A stretch of 64,000 nt of DNA from Camillea tinctor (taxonomy: Eukaryota > Ascomycota > Sordariomycetes > Xylariales > Xylariaceae): contig MU394087.1 in the NCBI GenBank assembly GCA_022578605.1, positions 124,001-188,000 of the forward strand, in the 5' to 3' direction. Numbering within the stretch: the stretch's first letter is position 1; the number at the start of each line of letters is the position of its first letter. Of this stretch, positions 23,960 through 36,021 are shown piece after piece. A program made the position numbers and the translations under genes. The notes below the pieces were generated by a model that made no database searches, was not told the DNA's origin, and saw only the letters and a list, made by a program, of their open reading frames with translations.

Positions 23960-24557
23960 CTAAGCAGCGTTGCCCGTTGGCTTCGCCGTGCAGGACACTA
24001 TTTTGACCTTGTCGGCCGATACAACCTGCCCGCCATTCTCCATCTTGAAGGTGACGTTCTTGAGCTGAAAGGTCCAGACTTCGTCGCAGAAACGGTACGT
24101 GTGCAGGCTCCCCTGCAAGACGGGCGAAACACACCTCGCGGTTAGCTGGGCTCCAAACCGGGTCTTCCTCCATCGCTTGTAGGTGATATTATATGAAAGG
24201 GCGCAGAAGTCGTCGGCGACAATAGGGCATATATATGAAAGGTAGTAGTAGTTGGTCACTCACCTTGAAGGTCAATCGCGACCGGACCTTGTCCTGCAAA
24301 ACCTCGGCGATCGCGCGGTCGAAGTTGGCGAGGATCTTCATGGCGAGCTGGGGGTCGATGCGGTGGTCGGTAATCAGGTCATCGAGCGTATCAGTGAGCG
24401 CTGTTCCGACACTGTCAAGAAGCGCAGAGGTGAAAGAGAGGGCTTGGTTAGCCTGTATTTACTAGCAGGGGGACTGGGTGGTGACAAAGGAGCGGTGGTG
24501 GGTGGCGCTGTACCTGCTACGACGGTAGAGCTCGTAGAAGTTCTGCGCAGTCGCCAT
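23960..24557 (-). CDS. TOA2: Transcription initiation factor IIA small (gamma) subunit
   Basis: Three exons, complement(23960-24112, 24264-24411, 24514-24557), give 114 residues, the usual size for the family. The N-terminal helical part reads [20 protein letters not shown], followed by [13 protein letters not shown]. The C-terminal beta-barrel part reads [21 protein letters not shown]. These are diagnostic of TFIIA-gamma. With the TOA1-type large subunit it stabilises TBP on promoter DNA for RNA polymerase II. Introns of 151 and 102 bp are long relative to the coding sequence and have GTGAG and GTACA donors. The gene is divergent from the LSH-type remodeler, with about 730 bp between starts. 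Confidence 0.96.
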
Positions 24558-25290
24558 TGCGAATGAGGTTGAGGCAGAGCTATACAGCGTTGGCAGTCAG
24601 ATCGACCTTTCGGAGGCGGATAGATATATGGTTGCGCGGATGGTGGTTCTCAGTAGCGAAAGGAACGACGATGGTTGGTAATATTCTTTGGTGGTGGTTG
24701 GCTGGTGTTGATGAATGAATGGGTATGTATGAATAGTAGTAGGTTTCTAGGTTAGGAAAGATATGGGCTGTACGTAAGATAATCGGGGAGATGCCAGTCG
24801 CAATGATGACTCAGCAGCTTCAAAAATAAGTGGATTACACATACTTATGTACCTAAGTACCTATGGGGCCTGTGGAATTGTGGAATTGTGGCACCTATAA
24901 ACGATGCTATTGTGGGCAATAGGTGGCAGGGTGGGCACCTGCTTTCAGCTAACAAACCCCGATAGCCCGGATTCGTCATTGAGGAAACCACTTTACGCGT
25001 GACTTCGAGGTCGACTCGCGTCGCCCTAAATGCAAATCGACGCGCTAACTGCCGGAAGCTGGGGAAGGTGAAATCATACATTTTTCCCAGGGCAAACACT
25101 CACCCGTGACTTTGTCACTTTGTAACCAAGACCTCCCCCTTTTAGATACCATCTCTTTTATATTTGCTTTTTTTTATCTCCTTTTTTCTTTTTTCCTTTT
25201 TCCTTTTTCCTTCTTTCTACCCTATTCAAAAAGAATTTTTCCTCTCCAATTCAAATTGCACCACCTAATTTAATCTTATAATCCTCGAGA
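24558..25290. promoter_or_regulatory. Shared divergent promoter region of TOA2 and the LSH/Irc5 gene
   Basis: Bidirectional 733-bp spacer between two start codons. The side facing the remodeler carries a long pyrimidine tract (about 25161-25220), typical of fungal core promoters and leaders. GTACCTAAGTACCTA near 24848 is another copy of the dispersed CCTAGGTA-type motif. No gene lies inside. Confidence 0.5.
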
Positions 25291-28174
25291 ATGGCTTCAA
25301 GCTCTTCGTCCGAGTCCGATTCACGCCTACCTACTAGTGCACCTTCTTCACCACCGTCGGTCGACGAATCGGACTCCCCCATGGGTGTCACCTCAGCATT
25401 CCGCGAGCAACAAATGCTCAATGAAGAAAAAAAGGCAAGAGCTGAGAACACTCGAGCGGAGGCGAAAAGATTGGCCCAGGCCCGAAAGCGCCGCAAGAAG
25501 ATCGAGTTGTCTCCGCAAGAACGCGCTCGTAAAGCTAAGGAGCTAGACGAGCTTCTGCGGAAGAGCACCGTCTTCAGCGATATCCTCACCCAAAAGACTA
25601 AGGCTCTTGGTCGTGTTGGTCGCGATTTCGATAACCAGGCATTGGCCGATGCTGGTCTCGAATTGAAGCAGCAGCCCAAGATCATGAGTGGCGGCACCAT
25701 GCGCGACTACCAGCTCGAGGGTTTGACCTGGATGTATGAGATCTGCGTGCAGGGCATGAGTGGCATTTTGGCCGATGAGATGGGTTTAGGTAAGTCAATT
25801 GGACTTGAAAGCCGTTTATTATCGTGAACTAAGGTATCGTGATTCCAGGTAAAACAATACAAGTTATCTCTCTCGTCGCGTTGCTTCGTGAACAAGAGCA
25901 ATATTACGGGCCTCATCTGATAATTGCGCCACTAAGCACACTCTCAAATTGGCAAGATGAATTCCACAAGTGGACTCCGTCCATCCCGTTTGTTCTGTAT
26001 CACGGCACACAGCCAGAACGGCAAGAGATGTTTCGCGATAAAGTCATGAAGCATTATCAAAAAGGCCGTCCTACAGCTCGCTTCCCCGTAGTTTGCACTA
26101 GCTACGAGATGGTCCTTCGGGATCACGCAGCGCTTTCAAAAGTCGATTGGGCCTTCATCGTAGTTGTGCGTAATATAGCATTGAGGTAATCTAAGATCAT
26201 CTGTGCTAACAGGAATGGCAGGACGAGGGTCATCGAATGAAGAACGCGGATGCGAAGCTATTTAGAGAGCTCCAGCAATTTAGGTCGGCCACTCGTCTCC
26301 TGATTACTGGGACACCTCTACAAAACAATCTTAAGGAACTATGGTCCCTGCTTCACTTCCTAATGCCCGAAACTTTCCTCGATTGGGAGGCTTTCGAGAT
26401 ATGGTTCGATTTTAGTGACCTGCAAGATGAAGAAGGGACTACACAGTTCATAGAGGACAAGAATAGTCAAGATCTCGTGTCCAAGATACACAAAGTTCTT
26501 CAACCATTGCTTCTGCGTAGAATTAAAGCAGATGTGGCCAATTACCTGCCGAAGAAGCGCGAATATGTTCTCTACGCGCCAATGACAAAAGAACAAACAG
26601 ACTTGTATAATGTTGTTAGCAACAAGAAGGTCGATACGAGAGCGTACCTAGAAAATAAGGTTGTTGAGCGCTTAACTGGAGTTACTAACAGTCCGGCCAA
26701 TTCGCGATCATCAAGCCGTCAATCTTCGCGAGCAGCAAGCAGAGTCCGTGTTACGGAAACAAAACCCGTAGCTTCGAAGAATGCATTTTCAATGATGATG
26801 GGAAACAAGTCTAAGTCACAGCCGAAGACGGGCGGGGCAAAAACAAGTGCTCCTGCTACCCCCGCGAAAGGATCTGCTAAGAGAAAGGTTTCCCCTACCA
26901 ACGAAGCATCAGTGTCAAAAAGCAAAAAGTCAAGCCGACAGGCCACTCCGGTTTCAAGCGTCCGTGGTCGTTCGCGCAAGGGCCGTTCTTCCTACAAGAC
27001 GGCAGACGATTCGGATGACGACGAACTCGACGATGATGAATTTGAAGCCAAACTTGTGAAACAGCTCGAAGCAAATGCCGACGACTCCGAAGATGAGACT
27101 CGGGATGATGAGGATCTTGAGCGAGCCGCCACGCTTGAACTTGCTAGTGAGTTCTCCTAATTAATCCGCACTAATGTAAACAAGTATACTAACTTCCGAC
27201 AGAACTTCAGGTTTCCGAAAAGAGGTTAGGCAATCCCCTCATGCAATTGAGGCTTGTTTGCAACAGTCCGCACAACTTCTACAATCCGTGGGCATTTAAT
27301 ACTAGCGATCCAATCGACGAGAGCATTGTAACTTCCTCTGGCAAGATGCTTCTTCTGGATAGATTACTACCGGAACTATTCAAGCGAGGCCATAAAGTCC
27401 TGATATTCTCCCAATTTAAGACACAGCTCGACATATTACACGACTACTGTGCTGAACTCAGGCATTGGAATGTTTGTCGTATTGATGGCGGTGTCGCCCA
27501 GGAAGACCGGAGACAACAAATCAAGGACTTCAACGAGGATCCCAATCATAAGATATTCTTGTTATCTACTAGGGCAGGCGGCCAGGGAATCAATCTTGCC
27601 AGCGCAGACACCGTTATCCTATTCGACAGGTAATGCAGACCTTCATAACGATCAAGTGTAGGAACTATTTACTAATGTGCGATACTAGTGATTGGAACCC
27701 GCAGCAGGATCTTCAGGCACAGGATAGATGTCATCGAATTGGCCAAACGCGGCCGGTAATCATCTACCGATTTGCCACCAAAGGCACCGTTGAGGAGGAT
27801 TTGCTCATGAGCGCCGACGCGAAACGGCGTCTCGAAAAGCTGGTCATCAAGAAAGGCGGCTTTAAGACTATGGGCCAGAAGATGGATAACAATGAGCTCC
27901 TCGACAAAGAGACGCTGCAGGCCCTGCTCTTGAAAGACGGGGAGGTTTACAAGCACTCGGGAGGTGACCAGGTCCTTAGTGACGAAGACTTGAATGTTCT
28001 GTGTGATAGGTATGGCTATATTCTGCTCCTCCTTGTGTCGAATATCGGTAACTAATGCTTTGCTATAGGAGTGACGAGGCGTTCGACCGAGCTGCTAGAG
28101 GAGCCGGCAACGCTGACGGATTCCAGGTCGTCGAGACCGCCGCGGATGGTATTACGCAAATGACTGAGAAATAA
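25291..28174 (+). CDS. IRC5: SNF2-family chromatin remodeler, LSH/HELLS/DDM1 - Irc5 (MUS-30) type
   Basis: Six exons (25291-25789, 25849-26165, 26222-27146, 27203-27629, 27689-28009, 28069-28174) give 864 residues. After an acidic/serine N-terminus and a basic coiled-coil part (about 50-100), the ATPase starts at [14 protein letters not shown]. Motifs: [10 protein letters not shown] (split by intron 1), [75 protein letters not shown] rather than DEAH, and the C-terminus, point to the LSH/Irc5 branch. Between the lobes (about residues 423-579) lies a low-complexity insert, first Ser/Arg-rich and basic, then very acidic. Relatives slide nucleosomes and act in genome stability and, in plants and animals, DNA methylation; in Neurospora MUS-30 is linked to DNA-damage tolerance. 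Introns are 56-59 bp. Confidence 0.94.
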
Positions 28175-29226
28175 GTTGATGACGACAGTTTGAAAACCAT
28201 AAAACAAGGTTTTGATATTTTTTTTTCTATCCAATCAGCTAGGATAAGGCGTTTAGCTAAAAGCACAAGTTCAAAAAGTTCATGTATAGCATATCGGCGG
28301 GGGTCTTCTCTTTGACGAGGAGCTCCTTTGTATACCTACCGCCACCACTACCAAATAGTATACTAGAAGAAAAGGTTAAAAGGAGTTAAGGGGACTATGT
28401 AGAGATGATTTGGCTTGGGAAGTTCATGTACCTTATAGAGAGTCAGTTACTATTACTTTAGCTAGTTAAAAAAGATGTATGAGTCCAGGCAAGGACATGT
28501 TGTCATGAATTCGCGTGGAAAATACGCTCTTGTTCTATAAGATGGCAAATTGCAACGGTGGCCTCGAATTGGCCTACACGTTCCATAATCAACGATCTGA
28601 AGGGTGGCCTAAATGAAGAGAGCATAAAGCCTACGATATTTTTAGATCTTCTCAAGTCCAGCAAGAAGGAACCAGCATCAAACAACACGCCAGCAAAGCG
28701 GAATCTAGAAATAGTATCCCAGACTAAAGAACCCCCGAACAAAGAATAAAGTAGAATGAGCGAGGGCATAATGTGGTTTCATTTCCTTGCGACAAAAGAC
28801 TTCCTTCGATTCAACTAGATTATAGAGACAATAAATCGATTGTAATCAAAAGACAAGCCCCTTGTCGCCGCCCCCCTTTATCACATACAGACAACGCCAG
28901 TGTCTCTATAAAGGGTTTCCCCCCTCTATTCTGAGCAAGTCTAAAGGAATATATATAAACTTACAGGAGTAGATTTCCTTGCCCTACAAGAAGCAAATAT
29001 CCAAGTTTTTTTCCCCTTCGTTTTGGCTTTCACTTTGCTTGAAAACACTCATCTTTACTTGTACATACTATTATTACTATCCACCGCACCCTCTTGACGA
29101 GGACGAAAAAACATATTCCTTGAAAAAAAAAATCGATATCTACTACTACTATTCCTACTTACTGTCCACCAGTAGCTTAAACCCATCGCAACAAAAGAAA
29201 AAAAAAGAAAAGAATCAAAAATCAAA
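28175..29226. other. Spacer between LSH/Irc5 gene and a GC-rich membrane-protein gene
   Basis: About 1.05 kb of AT-rich sequence. Short frames at 28503-28769 on both strands show no similarity. The last 250 bases are A- and C/T-rich and read as promoter and leader of the next gene. Confidence 0.5.
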
Positions 29227-29916
29227 ATGCGCATAACCCTCGGCCGCACAACCTCCGACCTCCACCCCTTCCACCTGCTCATCCTCCTCTGGCTGCTGTA
29301 CATCCACCCGGCCACCCGCCCGCTCCTGCACTCGCTCCTCCGCCTCGACACGCTCCTCTCGCCCACGCTCCTGCACCTCGGCCTCATCGGCCTGGGGCTC
29401 GCATGCGTCGTGCTGCCCGTCCTCTACGCGCGCGGCCTGTGGGCGCTGTTGCGCGCGGTCGCGGGCCTCGTCGGCGAGGGCATCGTGCTGGTGTGGCGGC
29501 CGGGGCGCGAGTTCCTCCGGGGCGCGGCGCACGGGGTGTTCGGGCCGCGGCCCGCGGCCCGCGAGGCGCGCATGTGGATGCGGTGGATGGCGTACGTGCT
29601 GGCGACGGCGCTGATGTGGGCGATGCTGGTCGCGTGGGTGTACTTGGTGCTGGTGACGATCTACGACGGGCTGGTGCTGCTGGGGCTGGCGCGCTGGCTG
29701 CCGGGAGGGGGCCCGGACGGCTGGATGCCGGAGCTGAGCTTCGCGCATAAGACTATAGAGGCGCAGGCTGAGGACGATGGGACGGGCGTGCTGGCGTGCT
29801 ACTCGAGACGCTGGCCCGAGGCGCTGTGGGTCGCGATGCAGGACTCGTTTGTGGGGCGGGCGAGGTGGCGGTTTAATGTGGATGGGACGTGTACGCCGCT
29901 TCCGTACCAGTTCTAG
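29227..29916 (+). CDS. Unidentified four-helix membrane protein, GC-rich single exon
   Basis: 229 residues from an ATG preceded by CAAA, a good fungal start context. Hydrophobic segments at about residues 14-28, 45-66, 70-88 and 117-150 predict three to five membrane helices. The C-terminal 75 residues are soluble and end with a conserved-looking block (CYSRRWPEALWVAMQDSF, then RWRFNVDGTCTPLPYQF). Coding sequence is strongly GC-rich with C or G at most third positions, in sharp contrast to its flanks, which supports real selection on this frame. The mirrored 177-residue frame on the other strand is a by-product of that GC bias. I do not recognise the family. A small endomembrane protein is all that can be inferred. 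Confidence 0.72.
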   Translation: MRITLGRTTSDLHPFHLLILLWLLYIHPATRPLLHSLLRLDTLLSPTLLHLGLIGLGLACVVLPVLYARGLWALLRAVAGLVGEGIVLVWRPGREFLRGAAHGVFGPRPAAREARMWMRWMAYVLATALMWAMLVAWVYLVLVTIYDGLVLLGLARWLPGGGPDGWMPELSFAHKTIEAQAEDDGTGVLACYSRRWPEALWVAMQDSFVGRARWRFNVDGTCTPLPYQF

Positions 29917-30275
29917 GTTAGGGGCGGAGGGTGTTTATTAAGGTAAGTATGGCGTTGTTGGGTTTTTGAGTGGACATGCTTCTGGATAAGTAGGGTCAAG
30001 AAAAGGGGCTGGACTGTTAGGGTGAAGGTATGGTGGTATATAGGTGATTAAAGGTAAAATATGAACATAGATTGGAACATGTGATAAAACCAAAATGCGA
30101 AGATATAATGTGATGCTATATGCGCGGTTTTATAGTAGAAAAAAAGAACGCCTGTGAATGCCTCGTTGATGCTTCATCACCCCCCCTTATGTACCGTTTT
30201 TGAAAGTTTTTGTCGTAAGTCGGATCTCGTAGTTTTTTCCCCGCCGTAGCATGCAATGTATGTTTTGAAATAGAC
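29917..30275. other. Convergent 3' spacer
   Basis: 359 bases between the stop codons of the membrane-protein gene and PSF2; no gene seen. Confidence 0.6.
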
Positions 30276-31118
30276 TTAAAATTCCATCTCTTCATCGCTG
30301 TCGTCTGCGCCACCAGCAGCAGCCCTCTCCTCTTCCTCTTCCCTCCGGCTGGCCTCCATGCTCGCGCCAATCTTCCTCACTCCGTCCACGACGCCAAGCA
30401 CAAACCCCCTACTCTCGGCCAATTCCATAGCACCCACACCCCGCAAGTTTAGCACGCCCCCGCCACCATCGAGATGCCTCGTGCTGCCGCGCATCTTGGC
30501 CGCGCGCACCTCCTGCAAGTCACGCAGCAATGCGCGCACATCGGGGGCGTTTGGTATGTCGTCGGCAGCATGCGCGAGAAGAGTCTCGGACATCTCGAGC
30601 CAATGGTAGGGCAGGTAGCCCGAAGGGGCCTCCTGGGTGCACGAGGGTAGGAATGGCGGCGCTAGTATAAGGTCGCCGGGTTTGGAGTCGGGGTCGGGAT
30701 GGGTGCCGTAAGGCCGGGCGGTACCCCGGCCATCGGACCGCATAGGGGGCGGGGGCGGGGGCGAAAAGGCCTCTGGGTCCACGTTCGTCTCCTGATGGAC
30801 GAGATCCTGCAGGGAGGAGACCAGCAGCCAAGGCGGGGCAACGATGTTGGCGCGGCGTTGCTTCTTCAGCAGGAGGGCAAGCCACAGGGGGACTTCGGCG
30901 CGGTGCGGAGGGCGCAGGGCTGGGGTTTCGCCCTGGATCAGATCTTTGTTTCAGTATGGACGGTCAAGGGAGAACATGCATGGTGGTGGGGAAGGGTGAT
31001 ATACACTGAGAAGTTGTATAGGCTCGAGTCTTTGTCGTGGGACTATCGTGACCATTTCCATCTCGCAGAGAAATGCTACCTCTGTCGGCACCAGGCCGGA
31101 CGGAAGTGGGAGAGCCAT
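30276..31118 (-). CDS. PSF2: GINS complex subunit Psf2 (DNA replication)
   Basis: Two exons, complement(30276-30932, 31005-31118), give 256 residues. Exon 1 encodes the hallmark N-terminus: [20 protein letters not shown] and the following [18 protein letters not shown]. It joins at [24 protein letters not shown] and is followed by [11 protein letters not shown]. Later come [21 protein letters not shown] and [12 protein letters not shown]. Residues [15 protein letters not shown] and a short acidic tail (DDSDEEMEF) close the protein. Psf2 forms the GINS tetramer with Sld5, Psf1 and Psf3, part of the CMG helicase. Residues between the two conserved parts contain a fungal proline-rich insert (FSPPPPPPM). 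The single 72-bp intron has a GTATAT donor. A GGATAA repeat begins about 60 bp upstream of the start. Confidence 0.94.
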
Positions 31119-32064
31119 GGTTGTCTCAATTGGGGAATTGTGAGGCGAGACCTTAGCTTGGAGATGTAAATAGCTGGGTGGGATAAGGATAAGGATAAGG
31201 ATAATGAGGATAAGGATGTAATCTACGCGACTTGATTAGACGCGATTCTTTTTTTTCCCCTGCCACTTTAATTGGGCAAATGTGGCCGTGCAGAAGTTAG
31301 TTGTGGCTACCAACCTTGATGTGCCTTCACCTTCCTCCTTATTTCCATACAATACTGTATCACCTCGACTTCCTTCCCATTACGCCAAAATGAAGTCATA
31401 GGACCTCAAGGTAGCACCTATTCCCTGTATCGTGCGTCTATATTTATGTACGTAGGTTATGTAATTCATGCACTGGCTTGTTCATCAAGTGCACCGCCTT
31501 CCTGTAGTCTTATACACGTGTGCACAAATGTAACATGACTAGTATGCAAATAGTGTTGGAGGGGCGTACGTACGTCCTTCTCATACAGTATACATACTAG
31601 GTTTTGTTTTGTGTGTATAATCATGTCCAACCGTCTCGCTCATAGTTACCTCACAACCCTCAGCCCTATACCATTTCCACGTAATTTGAAGCGCCTTTCC
31701 CCACGATACTCCTCCCGGATCACTTACCTAAATAGTCAACTCGAAGCACCTCCTACCCCACCTTCGGCCGCTAACGTCATGAGCTATAGGTTACTTACAT
31801 AGGATACTTACATAGCTCGCTTCACTGCCCCTCAACCCCTCCTATCCCGCTTTCACGATCGGACCTCGAGCTCTCTCCTCAAGGACACTTACTTATACCT
31901 GTGCTACACACCGTAAGCTACAAAATTCAAGGATTTGATTATTAATTCTTGAGGAACGACGGTTATTTACTTAAACCCTCTCCGGCATTGATCCCTCTTC
32001 CTTCTTCATTTTAATTTTTCTTTCTACTTAACAAATCCACTTACACCAAAATCTAGCAGCAGCC
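31119..32064. other. Divergent spacer between PSF2 and the aldo-keto reductase
   Basis: Both promoters lie in these 946 bases. A hexanucleotide repeat (listed separately) is at the PSF2 end. No gene seen. Confidence 0.55.
31181..31217. repeat. GGATAA hexanucleotide repeat
   Basis: Six GGATAA-type units with one interruption (TGAGGA). Each unit contains GATAA, the core recognised by fungal GATA factors, so the array sits as clustered candidate sites 63 bp upstream of the PSF2 ATG. Plain slippage is the simpler explanation. Confidence 0.75.
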
Positions 32065-33187
32065 ATGACGGTCAAAACACCCACCATCAAGCTCTCTTCC
32101 GGCTATGTATGAGTCAAACTCAACCAAGACCAACTCTTGTATTTTAAGAATCCCACAACTGACAAGCACCATAGGATATGCCACTGGTTGGCTTTGGTAT
32201 CTGGAAAGTGCCCCGCGAGACTTGTGCTGATCAAGGTATGAAGACACCCATTACTTAAAGACATCCCTAGTGCAAGTGTATAGTTAGGTGGTGCTAATCA
32301 CGTACTTCTCAGTCTACAACGCTATCAAACTCGGCTACCGACACATCGACGGTGCCTGGGATTACACCAACAGTGCGGAAGCTGGCAAGGGTGTACAGCG
32401 GGCCATTGCCGAGGGAATTGTTAAGCGCGAGGAATTGTTTATCGTTTCGAAGCTATGGAACAACTATCACAAGCGCGAGCACGCCTTCGAGATGGCCAAG
32501 CTCGAGAATGAGGCCTGGGGTGTTGGTTACCTAGACCTGTTCCTAATCCACTTTCCCATCGCCCAAGAGTTCATCCCCTTCGACAAGCTCCGCTGGCCCT
32601 GCTTCTGGAGCGACAAGGAGCAGACCAAGGTCACGCCGCTAGCTAAGGTGCCCATTGCGGAAACGTGGAAGGCACTCGAGGACATGGTACAGACCAAGGA
32701 GAACCCAGATGGCTTCGTCAAGAGCATTGGTGTCTCCAACTTCCACCCCCAGCTACTATACGACCTCTTGTCGTACGCCCGCATCCAGCCCAGTGTGCTC
32801 CAGATCGAGCACCACCCTTACCTCACCCAGCCGGTCCTTATCAAGATGGCCCAAGAGAACAACATCGCAGTGACAGGCTACTCGACCTTTGGTCCCCAGA
32901 GCTTTATCGAGATGAACCACGCTGGAGCCCTGAAGGCCAAGCCGTTGTTCGAGGTAGATGCGGTCACGAGCATCGCAGCGAAGCACGGCAAGTCACCTGG
33001 CCAGGTGCTTCTGCGTTGGTGCACTCAGAGAAACATTATCGTCATCCCCAAGTCCAACAGCGTCGAGCGCCTGAAGCAGAACCTCGAAAGCAGCACCTTC
33101 GACCTGACTAAGGAGGAAATCGAGCAGATCTCAGCCCTGAACCTGGGCCTACGCTTTAATATCCCACCTATCAACATCTTCGCTTAA
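32065..33187 (+). CDS. NAD(P)H-dependent aldo-keto reductase, D-xylose reductase type
   Basis: Three exons (32065-32106, 32175-32235, 32313-33187) give 325 residues, the usual AKR2 size. The start TIKLSSGYDMPLVGFGIWK and the block YNAIKLGYRHIDGAWDY are typical. The catalytic tetrad is present: Asp and Tyr of DGAWDY, Lys of VSKLWN, His of LIHFP. The coenzyme segment IPKSNSVERLKQN has the Lys, Ser, Asn and Arg that bind NADPH and, in xylose reductases, also NADH. The block LQIEHHPYLTQP is a xylose-reductase hallmark. Xylose reductase makes xylitol from xylose in the cytosol, the first step of pentose catabolism. Compared with typical enzymes the C-terminus (GLRFNIPPINIFA) lacks several residues of the substrate loop, so specificity may differ; a paralogue with another sugar substrate is possible. 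Confidence 0.92.
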
Positions 33188-33919
33188 AGAATTACGACCA
33201 GGCTAAGGTGGAGGTTCCATGTAAAATATTTCTTACAAATAATAGATGATCAAATTCAGATACGATATGACCCTCTTAATCTAGGGGTCATGTCATCAAA
33301 GTCACTTCAGGACACATAAAATATTTTGTCCATTTGCTTGAGGGTATTCTACATGTTTATTCTACAATAGGAATGAATTTAATTGGTGTGCTGAGCCCTC
33401 TCAACTCTTTCTAAATAAGTTCTCAATGAAAATAATAACAACCTACTACAATTACCCATATAATTTTGTAGAAGCAAAAATAATAAATTAATTAATTAGC
33501 ACATTCTCTTTTTTTAATAATATAATTCTAAATTTTAACTTTTGAACCTTTTTCATGCAAAATAATTTTACGTTATTGAAATTTGTAGCCGTCCAGGTGA
33601 GAGTCGGTTGCATTTTGACGTTTAAGACTCTAATTTCCAGGGGTCTAGAGTCAATATACATACTATTACCTATGGACATATGGAGTCTTCTTCATTATGA
33701 GATTACTTAACCCCCCTTTCCCCTCTTCCCCCAAAGTAACCTTTGTACAGTTATTTCTCTCCCGGCATAGCCTCCATTGGGCATCCACGCTCCTATCACC
33801 CAAGACACTCATATAAATGTAGTATCTAGTTTTAACACCATCTTTCGTCCTGCTGCTATTGTAACGACTTGCCTCTTACATAATTATCATCACTCCCCTA
33901 CACAAAAGCTAGGGACCCT
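33188..33919. other. Spacer between reductase and HET-domain gene
   Basis: AT-rich, no gene seen. Promoter of the HET gene is presumably in the last 200 bases, which are pyrimidine-rich near 33710-33770. Confidence 0.55.
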
Positions 33920-36021
33920 ATGGAGACGACTACAGTTCTCTGCTATCTATGCGCATCTATTTTCTCAAAAGGCTCGTATGAGTGGTGGGAGCAATACTGG
34001 AAGAGTGACAACTTTTTGGCTGTGCACTGTCCGCAGCCACATCACGACTCATTAGAATCTCTGAAACATGCGGCAGAACAGGGGTGCTGGATATGTTCTC
34101 AAATTCTTCTAGTGTATAAAACAAGATGTCAATTGAAGTATCGCCTTCAACGTCGAGAGGTTTTGACCCATGGGTATTACTTGGAGTTTATAGATCCTAA
34201 AAGCATGGTTATAGCAAGTCCTCACAAGAGCTTTTTTATTGGTGACGAGTCTGAGCCAGTCACATGGTCTCAACTCAGAAACCGTTCTCAAACCCGGAGC
34301 TCGACTGGTCATGAAGATGTCGCGGCTCTAGCTAAATGGCTACTTTCTCAATGTATCGATAGCCACAAGTCATGTTTCAAACCAATATCTGAAGGACGGG
34401 GAGCATGGAAGCCACTGAGGTTGCTAGAGGTATCTCACGACCAAGTGCGACTCGTACTCACAGAAAAGGAAGATGTTACAGGACCTTACGCAACACTTAG
34501 TCACTGCTGGGGCAAAAAGAAATTCTGTGAGTAATTTTGAGAGTCATTTGATTCCCCCTTTGGCCTGTCTCGGTCCGGTCACATATATGGCTAAGTGAGT
34601 TCGTAGGAGTTTTGACTCCGGAGACACGGTCTTGAGAGTAAAAAAGTAACCTAATATCGCAATTACTAACTCCTAATGTTGCAGTCGTCCTAACCTCCGA
34701 AAACTTTGCACAATTTACTGCTGGATTGCCTATCGACAGATTCCCCAAGACATTCCAGGAGACTATGACAACTGTGCGGAGACTGGGCATCAAATACCTC
34801 TGGATCGACTCTTATTGCATCATTCAAGGAGATGAAGGGGACTGGAAACATCAGGCTGCCCAGATGCACCAGGTCTACACAAATAGTCTCATTAACATCG
34901 GTGCTGCAAATGCTGATGGCCCGACAGAAGGGCTATTTCACGAGCGGCATGGTCGTAACCATCCCTCTGCCTCTATTCTATGGTCCCCAAAGCAAAATAT
35001 GAACCCTAGGACGTTTAGAATCTACGACGCCACATGTTGTCTAAACTTGAGCCACCTAAGAGATTCATTTGGTCATAGACTTTTTAATAGAGGATGGGTC
35101 CTGCAAGAGACCATGCTGACGCCTCGGATGCTGACCTTTACTCCCGACCAGATATTCTGGCAATGTTCTGAGGCTTTCACCTACGAGTCTCACATCATGT
35201 ACATCAGCCCTGAGGAATTCACCCAAGACTATATCATGCACAGCAGTCGCGAGGAATACATCTCTTTCACACCCTTTTGGGCGCTCAGTAAGGTTGGTGG
35301 CTTGGGCAGCTATAAACATCGATGGCTTAAGACCGTCAATCTGTACTCTCGCTACGAGCTGACCTACCCAGATAAAGATATATTTGAGGCCATTTCCGGT
35401 ATTGGACAGCATCTGGCATCGTTGACGGGTGATACATTCAGATATGGGATTCTTTCCTCCACCCTCTTCGATAGTCTCTCGTGGAGGCCAGATGCTGGAC
35501 GTAAGCGCGTATTTGGAGACAATTCACAGAGCCACGTATGGCGTCTGCCTAGTTGGCACTGGTGTTCCCTCACTAACGAAGCTGTGAATTTTTTGTGGAA
35601 TCTTCTGCCAACACACAATTGGGCGAAGAATCGATCCCTAGCATTCGTCTTCATATCCGACGATTGCAAACCACTATCAATATTTCCAATGTCGAAGGAT
35701 TTATGGCCTAATTTGCTCTGCATCGGTCGCACTATAGGCTTTAAAAGTATGCCTGACATAACAATTGACCTTGATGACGAGTTGAATCCTCTCAAGGCGA
35801 AAGACCATGCTAGTGTATCGCCCAAATCAGAAATAAACTGGGAGAACATCGTGTGCTTGCCACTGGTTACTTATTCTACCTATAAAAAGATGGTCCACGG
35901 GCTTCTTTTGCAAGAGCAAGATAACGGTGCATATCGTCGGTTGGGACTTTTCTATAGCGGAGTCTCTAAAACGATGGCAGATGTGACTAGATACAAGCCA
36001 CGGCTTATTGTGCTAGAGTGA
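33920..36021 (+). CDS. Heterokaryon-incompatibility (HET) domain protein
   Basis: Two exons (33920-34526, 34685-36021) give 647 residues. The N-terminal 190 residues have the cysteine pattern often found before fungal HET domains (CYLC at about residue 8, GCWIC about 55). The HET domain (PF06985) starts at YATLSHCWG (about 190), continues with KYLWIDSYCIIQGDEGDWKH and QVYTNSLINIGAA, and closes with NRGWVLQETMLTPRMLTF (about 320). The 158-bp intron splits the domain just after its first motif. HET proteins trigger self/non-self cell death on hyphal fusion and are numerous in Pezizomycotina; the partner is usually unlinked or a NACHT/NLR protein, and none is seen here. The C-terminal 300 residues are unrecognised, and coding sequence is AT-richer than the housekeeping genes. 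Confidence 0.9.

Noticed and set aside
29215..29748. 177-codon minus-strand frame
   Set aside because: Gln/Arg/His-rich mirror of the GC-rich membrane-protein gene; no motif.
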